Positions 50,126 through 56,967 of a DNA stretch of 64,000 nucleotides are shown here, one piece after another (within the stretch, counting starts at the first letter, position 1; each line of letters opens with the position of its first letter). Source of the DNA: Flavobacterium nitrogenifigens (GTDB lineage: Bacteria; Bacteroidota; Bacteroidia; Flavobacteriales; Flavobacteriaceae); the NCBI RefSeq assembly GCF_003254565.1, contig NZ_QJRI01000180.1, positions 285,121-349,120 of the forward strand. The letters are read 5' to 3'. A program made the translations under genes and the position numbers. The notes beneath the pieces are model-generated. The model worked only from the letters and a program-made list of their open reading frames with translations. It searched no databases and was not told the DNA's origin.

Positions 50126-52150
50126 TTATTCATATTTTGAAATTATTTGTTGGAATTCATAGTCGTCTTTGTGTAACTCCCAATCGCTATCGTTCTTTAC
50201 ATGACTTAAAAGCACATCTTTATTTTTTAAACTTTTATCAAGTAGTGCTAACGAATTTACTTTATCGTTTAATAATGCGTATAAGCAGGCTAAATTATAA
50301 CTTTTGCCACCTAAATTAACAGCGGTATTTAGTAATTTTAAACTTTCTTCAAGAAGTTCAGGTTTGTTACGTAATTTTGAATATTCTGCCAAAGCAAATC
50401 CCCATTTACCATGTATCTCATGACTTTTAGGTGCTAAACTTTGGGAGATTTTAAATTTTTCAAAAGATTCATAGAACAATTTATCATCATTATCATTCTT
50501 ACCAAAATGAAAAAGAGTATCAGCCCAATTTGCAAATAAAGTTGGATTAGTATGATCTAAGATATAAGCCTCTTCATATTTTTCTAGACTTTCTAAATAG
50601 AATTTTCTGTCTTTTGTAATTTTTGCTATCTCACATAAATTGTCAGCCCAAAAAATTAAACAAAGTTGACTATCAGGCTCTCTTTCGTATGCAAGACTAA
50701 TTTTCTCAATACTTTCATGATATAATTTTTCATCATTTTTATTTTTAGCTTTTTGACTAAGGAAAAAAGCCCAGTTTATATAAGCGTCAGATTGTGAATC
50801 GTCAAGTTTTGCAGCCTTTTTGCAATTTAAAATCCCTTCATTATATAATTCATTATTATCATCTATTTTGAAGTTGTCATATAATGCGGCTGCCCAATTA
50901 TTAAAAGTTTGATAATTTTTTGGGTCTAACTTAGAAGCTTTGCTAAATTTATCAAAACTTTCTTTGAATAAATCCTTATTGTTTTGTGATGTTGCTTTTT
51001 GTGATATTTCGCTAGCCCACGTTAAATAATATTTTGCTAGTAATTTCTTTATTTCGGGATCTTTAAGGGGTTCTGATTTTTTTTCAATGTTTTCAATTTT
51101 TGTTTGATTGAAGTTTTTATTGATTATTTCATCTATTATTTCTTTTTGTAGAAGATTTTTATCTATACTTTCTTTTAAAGCTCTATTTTCAACCATTTCA
51201 CCTTTTTCAAATTGTTGAATGGCTAGTTGAACATCTTTTTTTACAATTTCTAATCTTTCTTTTACACCCTTAAAATGCTCCTTGTCTTCTATATCAACGA
51301 TGTTTTCTAAAGTAAGACTTAAAGAGGTAAAAGGCGTGTCAATTATTGCTGGTTGAGGCAATTTTAATTCACTATTAAGTTGTAGCATAAATGAATCTGA
51401 ATCATAACCTTTTATCAAAAAAGCATTTGTGTTATCTTTTTGAAGTAAATTTGTGCATACTCTATCGCATGGATTATTTTGATTATATGAAATCCAATAA
51501 AGGCCATTGTCAAATCTCCCTAGTTTTGTTATATGTTGAAAAATAGGGTCTTCTCCGCTATATCCTAAAAATATCCATACTCTTTGGTTTTTAATACTGC
51601 TTAAAATAGGGGGAATCATTTCATTTACTTTGGCCATTTCTTCTTTTGTATTAAGAAGCCATAAACCATGATGCTGACCATGTAAATAAACAACTGATTT
51701 TTCTTTAAAACTTGTTGTGGTTAAGTCTTTTAAAATTGCCATGTCATAAGTGGGAGGGAATTCATTGAACAAAGCCAATGCTCTAAGCATTAAATTGTCA
51801 AAATTCACAGTAAGAACATAATCAACATATCCATTGATTATTAATTGTGCTAAATAAATATGAGTTACATTTATTTTAGCCTCCTCAATATATTGTTTCA
51901 ACAGTTTATTCCTTTCAAAAGGAGTAAGACAAGACATTAAAGTTGGATATGTTTTGTCGCTTTCTTCAAGATTTTTGATGTTAGGCTTATCTGCATATTT
52001 AATTAATATATCCTTTGTTATTTCTGCTGCAAGAGGAACTCCTCCTGATTTAGAAGCTCCAGCACCCAAAAATACAATCGGTTTAGGAAGGTTTTCCTGT
52101 TTCGCTTGATTTATCAAGTATGCTAAATCTTCAATAGTAGCTGTATTCAT
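50126..52150 (-). CDS. SIR2-like domain protein with C-terminal TPR array, candidate anti-phage effector
   Basis: The 674-residue protein has an N-terminal SIR2-like Rossmann domain (about 20-265). It contains GAGAS (29-33), LTVNFDNL with N116 and D118, YLHG with H157, and FLGYSGEDP (194-202). These match the NAD-binding and catalytic positions of SIR2 defence NADases, where an Asn and a His about 40 residues apart are required. A charged linker leads to at least six TPR-like repeats (about 360-640), each with a W-A core such as NNWAAALYD and INWAFFLSQ, and a closing repeat with SYNLACLYALLND. It is a single gene, divergent from pyrR. Defence function is inference from architecture. Confidence 0.85.
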   Translation of the reverse strand: MNTATIEDLAYLINQAKQENLPKPIVFLGAGASKSGGVPLAAEITKDILIKYADKPNIKNLEESDKTYPTLMSCLTPFERNKLLKQYIEEAKINVTHIYLAQLIINGYVDYVLTVNFDNLMLRALALFNEFPPTYDMAILKDLTTTSFKEKSVVYLHGQHHGLWLLNTKEEMAKVNEMIPPILSSIKNQRVWIFLGYSGEDPIFQHITKLGRFDNGLYWISYNQNNPCDRVCTNLLQKDNTNAFLIKGYDSDSFMLQLNSELKLPQPAIIDTPFTSLSLTLENIVDIEDKEHFKGVKERLEIVKKDVQLAIQQFEKGEMVENRALKESIDKNLLQKEIIDEIINKNFNQTKIENIEKKSEPLKDPEIKKLLAKYYLTWASEISQKATSQNNKDLFKESFDKFSKASKLDPKNYQTFNNWAAALYDNFKIDDNNELYNEGILNCKKAAKLDDSQSDAYINWAFFLSQKAKNKNDEKLYHESIEKISLAYEREPDSQLCLIFWADNLCEIAKITKDRKFYLESLEKYEEAYILDHTNPTLFANWADTLFHFGKNDNDDKLFYESFEKFKISQSLAPKSHEIHGKWGFALAEYSKLRNKPELLEESLKLLNTAVNLGGKSYNLACLYALLNDKVNSLALLDKSLKNKDVLLSHVKNDSDWELHKDDYEFQQIISKYE

Positions 52151-52309
52151 ATATCTTAAATAACTTAGTTAGTGTTTTGGTTTTGCTAAAATATGATTTT
52201 AATCAAAATTTCTTTGAAAAGTAAGATTTTATTTCTTTAAATATTTGGTTGGAATATTTAAAAAATATATTTCCAACCCCAACACCCCAACAAATAAAAT
52301 CAGATTCCG

Positions 52310-52317
52310 TATATTTG
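52310..52317 (+). promoter_or_regulatory. -7 element (TATATTTG) for pyrR
   Basis: TATATTTG lies 25 bases before the ATG at 52342, inside the upstream open frame that begins at 52249. It supports the shorter pyrR start. Confidence 0.5.
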
Positions 52318-52341
52318 CGCAACCAAACATTACAATCACTT

Positions 52342-52881
52342 ATGAGTCAAAAAGTATTACTTAATTCGAAAGAAGTTACTATCATACTGCATCGTTTGGC
52401 TTGTCAGTTAATCGAAAAACATCTTGATTTCTCTGAAACTATTTTAGTGGGAATTCAGCCAAGAGGTGTTTTTTTAGCTGAACGTTTAAAACAAATATTA
52501 GAGAACGAATACAAGGTTCCTGAAATTTCTTTAGGATATCTGGACATCACTTTTTTTAGAGATGATTTCCGTCGTACTGATAAACCGCTTGAAGCCAATA
52601 AAACCCAAATCAATTTTATAGTCGAAGACAAAAAAGTCATTTTTATTGATGATGTTTTGTTTACCGGAAGAAGCATTCGTTCTGCCTTAACTGCCATTCA
52701 ATCTTTTGGAAGACCTTCAGAGATTGAATTATTGGTTTTAATTGACAGACGCTTCAGCCGTCATTTACCAATTCAGCCCGATTACCGTGGACGTCAGGTA
52801 GATGCTATTAATGGCGAAAAAGTAATTGTAAGCTGGAAAGAAAATGATGGTGAAGATGTTGTTCACCTAGTGACGAATTAA
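52342..52881 (+). CDS. pyrR: PyrR-type uracil phosphoribosyltransferase / pyr regulator
   Basis: The 179-residue PRTase has the PRPP-binding motif VIFIDDVLFTGRSIRSAL and the PyrR-type block LGYLDITFFRDD. DRRFSRHLPIQPDYRGRQVD follows, typical of PyrR. In Firmicutes PyrR binds pyr mRNA and has weak uracil PRTase activity; regulation by RNA binding in Bacteroidota is not established. The open frame could start at 52249, but ATG 52342 matches the family N-terminus and lies downstream of a promoter element. pyrB follows after a 106-base repeat-filled gap. Confidence 0.92.
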   Translation: MSQKVLLNSKEVTIILHRLACQLIEKHLDFSETILVGIQPRGVFLAERLKQILENEYKVPEISLGYLDITFFRDDFRRTDKPLEANKTQINFIVEDKKVIFIDDVLFTGRSIRSALTAIQSFGRPSEIELLVLIDRRFSRHLPIQPDYRGRQVDAINGEKVIVSWKENDGEDVVHLVTN

Positions 52882-52972
52882 GTTTAATCGGTTAACCGGT
52901 TAATTGTTTAATCGGTAATTACACCGATTAAGCGATTTGAAAAAAAACGATTAAACAATTCAACGATTAAAC
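52881..52972. repeat. intergenic inverted repeats between pyrR and pyrB, GTTTAATCGGTTA family
   Basis: AGTTTAATCGGTTAACCGG (52881-52899) and TTGTTTAATCGGT are answered by ACCGATTAAGCG, CGATTAAACAATT and CGATTAAAC up to 52972. It belongs to the same family as 7910-8029. Alternative pairings are possible; no U-run or clear terminator is present. Confidence 0.7.
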
Positions 52973-52987
52973 ATATAAACACACACA

Positions 52988-53917
52988 ATGAAAGAATTAA
53001 GCGTAAATCATTTATTAGGAATTAAATATATCAACGAGAATGATATTAACCTGATTTTTGAAACGGCAGATCATTTTAAAGAAGTCATTAATAGACCAAT
53101 TAAAAAAGTTCCTTCATTACGAGATATTACCATTGCCAATATTTTCTTCGAAAACAGTACCAGAACCAAACTCTCTTTCGAATTAGCGCAGAAACGTTTA
53201 TCTGCTGATGTGATCAGTTTTTCTGCAGCTCAGTCATCGGTTAAAAAAGGAGAGACCTTGATTGATACTGTAAACAATATCCTTTCGATGAAAGTGGATA
53301 TGGTTGTAATGCGCCACTCTAATCCCGGAGCGGCTTATTTTTTATCTAAAAATGTAAAAGCAAGTATCGTAAACGCCGGAGACGGAGCGCACGAACATCC
53401 AACTCAGGCTTTATTAGACAGTTATTCTATCAGAGAAAAACTGGGAGATGTTGCTGGAAAAAAAGTAGTTATTGTAGGTGATATTCTGCATTCGAGAGTT
53501 GCCTTATCCAACATATATGCTTTGCAGATGCAAGGCGCAGAAGTAAAAGTTTGCGGGCCAAAAACATTGATTCCGAGATATATTGAATCGCTTGGTGTTA
53601 CAGTTGAACCGAATTTACGCAAAGCTTTAGAATGGTGTGATGTTGCCAATATGCTTCGCGTACAAAACGAACGTATGGATGTGAATTTCTTCCCATCAAC
53701 ACGCGAGTACGCTCAACAATACGGAGTAGATAAACCGCTTTTGGATTCATTGGGAAAAGAAATCGTAATCATGCACCCGGGACCAATCAATAGAGGAGTA
53801 GAGATTACTTCTGAAGTTGCTGATTCGGATCAGTCTGTGATTTTAAATCAGGTGGAGAATGGTGTAGCAATTAGAATGGCGGTTATTTATTTGCTGGCTT
53901 CTAAGATTCAGCAATAA
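52988..53917 (+). CDS. pyrB: aspartate carbamoyltransferase catalytic subunit
   Basis: PyrB joins carbamoyl phosphate and aspartate, the committed step of pyrimidine synthesis. The 309-residue protein shows the carbamoyl-phosphate motif FENSTRTKLSFE and MRHSNPGAAYFL. It continues with NAGDGAHEHPTQALLD, GDILHSRVA and the aspartate-loop block HPGPINRGVEI. These leave no doubt as to the family, and the Glu-Pro-type ornithine motif is absent. No pyrI gene follows. It is adjacent to pyrR, supporting a pyrimidine unit. Confidence 0.96.
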   Translation: MKELSVNHLLGIKYINENDINLIFETADHFKEVINRPIKKVPSLRDITIANIFFENSTRTKLSFELAQKRLSADVISFSAAQSSVKKGETLIDTVNNILSMKVDMVVMRHSNPGAAYFLSKNVKASIVNAGDGAHEHPTQALLDSYSIREKLGDVAGKKVVIVGDILHSRVALSNIYALQMQGAEVKVCGPKTLIPRYIESLGVTVEPNLRKALEWCDVANMLRVQNERMDVNFFPSTREYAQQYGVDKPLLDSLGKEIVIMHPGPINRGVEITSEVADSDQSVILNQVENGVAIRMAVIYLLASKIQQ

Positions 53918-53938
53918 TTTTGTTTCTGGTTTAAAATT

Positions 53939-54032
53939 TAACCGCAAAGTTCGCAAAGAGCTACGCGAGGTTCGCAAAGCTTTGTTTTTTCTTGTGTACT
54001 TTGCGAAAAAACCTTGCGAACTTTGCGGTTAA
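53939..54032. repeat. imperfect inverted repeat, AACCGCAAAGTTCGCAAAG family
   Basis: TTAACCGCAAAGTTCGCAAAG (53938 on) returns inverted as CTTGCGAACTTTGCGGTTAA ending at 54032. The arms enclose a GAGGTTCGCAAAGC copy and a T-rich loop. It follows pyrB by 20 bases. Related fragments occur at 47893-47915. Confidence 0.7.
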
Positions 54033-54126
54033 GCTCATAAAGTTTGGCAACTTAAATTTGAAACTTGAAACAAAAAAAAACTTAGTAAATTAGCATCATA
54101 AAATATAAGCCCCTATAAATTATAAA

Positions 54127-54459
54127 ATGAAAGTAGATCAAAAAGGACATACCGTTACGATTAAAGATACTCAAGGAGATGTAAATGCTTTCTTGGAAAA
54201 AGTGACGCAACAATTTAAGACCTTTGAAAAACAAAATATTATAATCGATTTATCAGCTGATTCTAATATTTCAGAAAATGATTTAAAAGCTTTTTTACCG
54301 CTATCTAAAGCTCAGAAAAAAGCAAAAAAATCGTTTGTAATTGTAGCAACAGATCTTGATTTTAATGCTATTTCAGATAAATTGGCTGTAGTGCCTTCTC
54401 TTTTAGAAGCTCACGATATTATCGAAATGGAAGAAATAGAAAGAGACTTAGGTTTCTAA
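54127..54459 (+). CDS. small STAS-like conserved protein preceding rnz
   Basis: The 110-residue cytoplasmic protein alternates strands and helices like an anti-sigma-factor antagonist (STAS) fold. The strands HTVTIKDTQ, NIIIDLSAD and SFVIVATDL are followed by a C-terminal helix ending EMEEIERDLGF. The usual phospho-acceptor Ser of SpoIIAA is not evident. It is conserved next to ribonuclease Z in Flavobacteriia as far as I recall. It may regulate or couple with RNase Z, but that is inference. rnz begins 59 bases later. Confidence 0.75.
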   Translation: MKVDQKGHTVTIKDTQGDVNAFLEKVTQQFKTFEKQNIIIDLSADSNISENDLKAFLPLSKAQKKAKKSFVIVATDLDFNAISDKLAVVPSLLEAHDIIEMEEIERDLGF

Positions 54460-54467
54460 TAATTAAC

Positions 54468-54506
54468 AATTGATAATTAAAAATTAATAATTGTCAATTA
54501 TCAATT
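54468..54506. repeat. AT-only inverted repeat before rnz
   Basis: AATTGATAATT (54468-54478) and AATTATCAATT (54496-54506) pair, and AAAAATTAATAATTG fills the loop. It sits in the 59-base gap between the STAS-like gene and rnz. Confidence 0.6.
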
Positions 54507-54518
54507 TTTAATTGAGAA

Positions 54519-55424
54519 ATGAAGTTAACTATACTTGGCTGTTATGCCGCAACTCCCAGAACGCTTACTAATCCGACCGCGCAGGTTTTAGATATTAAGA
54601 ACAGATTGTTTTTAATTGACTGCGGTGAAGGAACTCAGGTACAGCTTCGTAAGAACAAGATTAAATTCTCAAAAATCAATCACATTTTTATCTCACATCT
54701 TCATGGAGATCATTTGTTTGGATTGATTGGCACTATTTCCACTTTTTCGCTTTTAGGAAGAACCACAGATTTACATATTTATGGACCAAAAGGAATTAAG
54801 GAATTGATCTTAATTCAATTAAAATTGACAGAATCTTGGACGACTTATTCTTTGTTTTTTCATGAATTAGAATCTAAAGAAAGTGAAGTTATTTTTGAGG
54901 ACAAAAAAGTTATTGTAAAAACAATTCCGCTAAAGCATCGTGTTTATACAAATGGATATCTTTTTCAGGAAAAACCAGATGAAAGAAAACTAGATGTGGA
55001 GGCAGTTCAGCGCTATAATATACATATTGCTTATTATCAGAAAATAAAAAACGGAAGCGATATTACGCTTGATGATGGAACTGTAGTGGCGAATGCAAAA
55101 CTTACTTTTGATCCACCGCCAGCCAAAAGTTATGCATTCTGTTCTGATACAGTTTACAATGAAGAGATAATTCCGATTATACAGAATACAGACATTTTAT
55201 ATCACGAATCGACGTTTCTGGAATCTGAAGCTAGACTGGCAGAAAAAACACTGCACTCGACAGCAAAAGAAGCTGCAAATATTGCTTTAAAGGCCAATGT
55301 AAAACAGCTTATTTTAGGCCATTATTCAACTCGTTACGATGGTTTGGAGCCATTTAAAAGAGAAGCAGAGGAAGTTTTTCCAAATGTACTTTTGGCAGAT
55401 GATGGGGTAAGTTTTGAGTTTTAA
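54519..55424 (+). CDS. rnz: ribonuclease Z
   Basis: RNase Z is a zinc endonuclease that removes 3' trailers from tRNA precursors. The 301-residue protein starts LTILGCYAATPRTLTNPTAQVLD. It carries the metallo-beta-lactamase site FISHLHGDHLFGL (H-x-H-x-D-H), the exosite region (YTNGYLFQEKPDERKLD), AFCSDTVYN and LILGHYSTRYD. All known catalytic blocks are intact. It follows the STAS-like gene and precedes pdxH on the same strand. Confidence 0.95.
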   Translation: MKLTILGCYAATPRTLTNPTAQVLDIKNRLFLIDCGEGTQVQLRKNKIKFSKINHIFISHLHGDHLFGLIGTISTFSLLGRTTDLHIYGPKGIKELILIQLKLTESWTTYSLFFHELESKESEVIFEDKKVIVKTIPLKHRVYTNGYLFQEKPDERKLDVEAVQRYNIHIAYYQKIKNGSDITLDDGTVVANAKLTFDPPPAKSYAFCSDTVYNEEIIPIIQNTDILYHESTFLESEARLAEKTLHSTAKEAANIALKANVKQLILGHYSTRYDGLEPFKREAEEVFPNVLLADDGVSFEF

Positions 55425-55433
55425 AAAAAGATG

Positions 55434-55465
55434 CTAAGATTCTAAGGTGCTGAGGTTCTAGGTTT
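55434..55465. repeat. octamer array (four units) before pdxH
   Basis: The units are CTAAGATT, CTAAGGTG, CTGAGGTT and CTAGGTTT. They are followed by three TTGAAAC repeats (55469-55488) that run up to the pdxH leader. It is the same family as 8834, 27536 and 47936. Confidence 0.75.
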
Positions 55466-55511
55466 TCTTGAAACTTGAAACTTGAAACAAAATAAACTAA
55501 AATCAAAAACT

Positions 55512-56156
55512 ATGAACGATTTAAGTAATTATAGAAAATCTTACGAGAAAAGCGAATTACTGGAAACGAATATTCCAGAAGATCCGATTAATCTTTTTAA
55601 CCGATGGTTTCATGAAGTGGAAGATTTTGGCGGAAGCGGGGAGGTAAATGCTATGACGGTTTCGACAATTGGATTGGATGGTTTCCCGAAATCGCGTGTG
55701 GTTTTATTGAAGAAATTTTCTGAAGAAGGGTTTATATTTTATACCAATTACAATTCAGAAAAAGGGAAAGCTATTGAAGCAAACCCAAATGTTTGTTTGT
55801 CTTTTTTTTGGCAGGAAGCAGAACGCCAAGTTATTATAAAAGGAATTGCACAAAAGACGTCAGAGATTATTTCAGACAATTATTTTGATTCTCGTCCTGA
55901 TGGCAGTAAGCTCGGAGCGATTGTTTCTCACCAAAGTGAAGTGATTCCATCCAGAACATTCTTAGAAGAAAACTTAAAAAAACTAGAAACTGAGTTTGAG
56001 GGAAAACCAATTCCGAGACCTGAAAATTGGGGCGGTTATATTGTGACTCCACTACAAGTTGAATTCTGGCAAGGAAGACCAAATAGACTTCATGATAGGA
56101 TTCGTTATACTAGTCAGTCAGATTTTTCTTGGAAGATTGAAAGGTTATCTTCGTAA
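55512..56156 (+). CDS. pdxH: pyridoxamine 5'-phosphate oxidase
   Basis: PdxH oxidises pyridoxamine- or pyridoxine-5'-phosphate to PLP with FMN. The 214-residue protein has EVNAMTVSTIGLDGFPKSRVVLLKKFSEEGFIFYTNYNSEKG (FMN-binding), RQVIIKGIA, RPDGSKLGAIVSHQSEVI and the end block PLQVEFWQGRPNRLHDRIRY. These are all PdxH signatures. An in-frame TTG at 55482 lies in the repeat-rich leader, so the ATG at 55512 is the better start. Confidence 0.95.
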   Translation: MNDLSNYRKSYEKSELLETNIPEDPINLFNRWFHEVEDFGGSGEVNAMTVSTIGLDGFPKSRVVLLKKFSEEGFIFYTNYNSEKGKAIEANPNVCLSFFWQEAERQVIIKGIAQKTSEIISDNYFDSRPDGSKLGAIVSHQSEVIPSRTFLEENLKKLETEFEGKPIPRPENWGGYIVTPLQVEFWQGRPNRLHDRIRYTSQSDFSWKIERLSS

Positions 56157-56341
56157 AAGTATTTTTACGTAGGAATTTTATATTTGAAATTAAAAAATAA
56201 GTGCATTTCATCGATTATTTTTGCACTTTAACGGTAAATTGAATACGTTTGGGATACAATAATGCAAACGATATTTATTCAAAGATAAATTTAAAGGATT
56301 TGCCCCAACATTTACTTTAAACCGCTAAAATGCTGATGATT

Positions 56342-56848
56342 ATGAAAAAGATTACGCGCACCATGTTGTTCATTGCGATTTTGTTCGCAATGAACGCATG
56401 TTCTGCTGACACTGCCGAAGCAAGCTCGGATTCTACAACTCCAACAGAAACGCTTGTTGCAAACTACACCTATAACGATACTGAAATAGAAACGATGAGA
56501 CTGATAAACGAATACCGTGTGAGTATTGGTTTGAATGCCTTGGAAAGAATTAATCATATATCATTTAAATGTGAAGAGCATAATAAATATATGATTGCAA
56601 ATAATGTTGTGGATCATAACGATTTTGTGGCAAGATCTAGCAATATGACTAGTGTATTGGGGGCAAAGAAAGTTGGAGAGAATGTTGCCTACAATTATAA
56701 AACACCCGAAGCAGCTTTAAGAGCTTGGCTGGATAGTCCAGGTCACAAAGAAAATATAGAAGGAGATTATACTCATTTTGGATTGTCTGTAACGACAGAT
56801 CCAGCTACTGGAAAAAAATATTATACTAACATTTTTGTTAAGCTTTAA
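56342..56848 (+). CDS. CAP/SCP domain lipoprotein
   Basis: The protein has 168 residues from the ATG at 56342; four other in-frame ATGs lie just upstream, from 56330. The lipoprotein signal ends at Cys (FIAILFAMNAC). The CAP domain follows with EHNKYMIANN, VDHNDFVARS, GENVAYNYKTPEAALRAWLDSPGHKENIEG and YTHFGLSV. The usual CAP His-Glu cluster residues appear in these blocks. CAP proteins are extracytoplasmic and of varied or unknown function, often binding lipids or peptidoglycan. It is monocistronic with terminator hairpins. Confidence 0.88.
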   Translation: MKKITRTMLFIAILFAMNACSADTAEASSDSTTPTETLVANYTYNDTEIETMRLINEYRVSIGLNALERINHISFKCEEHNKYMIANNVVDHNDFVARSSNMTSVLGAKKVGENVAYNYKTPEAALRAWLDSPGHKENIEGDYTHFGLSVTTDPATGKKYYTNIFVKL

Positions 56849-56876
56849 AGATTTATTGAACAGGTTGGTTTTTTAG

Positions 56877-56912
56877 AAGTCGTTGTGATTCATAGAATTG
56901 CAACGACTTTTT
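56877..56912 (+). terminator. hairpin terminator after the CAP gene
   Basis: AAGTCGTTG (56877-56885) pairs with CAACGACTT (56901-56909), followed by Ts. Confidence 0.75.
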
Positions 56913-56920
56913 AAATTAAA

Positions 56921-56949
56921 AAAAGCTGCCAATTTTGGCAGCTTTTTTT
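56921..56949. terminator. terminator for the minus-strand T9SS operon (bidirectional)
   Basis: AAAAGCTGCCAA (56921-56932) and TTGGCAGCTTTT (56935-56946) form a stem with a tiny loop and T-runs on both strands. It ends the minus-strand operon at 56968. Confidence 0.85.
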
Positions 56950-56967
56950 GTATTTCTATTATTAAGA

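Noticed and set aside
52249..52341. Long form of pyrR starting at 52249
   Set aside because: The extra 31 residues are Thr/Pro/Gln-rich and a full -7 promoter element lies inside them at 52310. The family N-terminus starts at 52342.
52882..52987. PyrR-dependent attenuator before pyrB
   Set aside because: The pairing is explained by a dispersed repeat family also found at 7910-8029. There is no U-run, and no PyrR-binding loop consensus known from Firmicutes was recognised.
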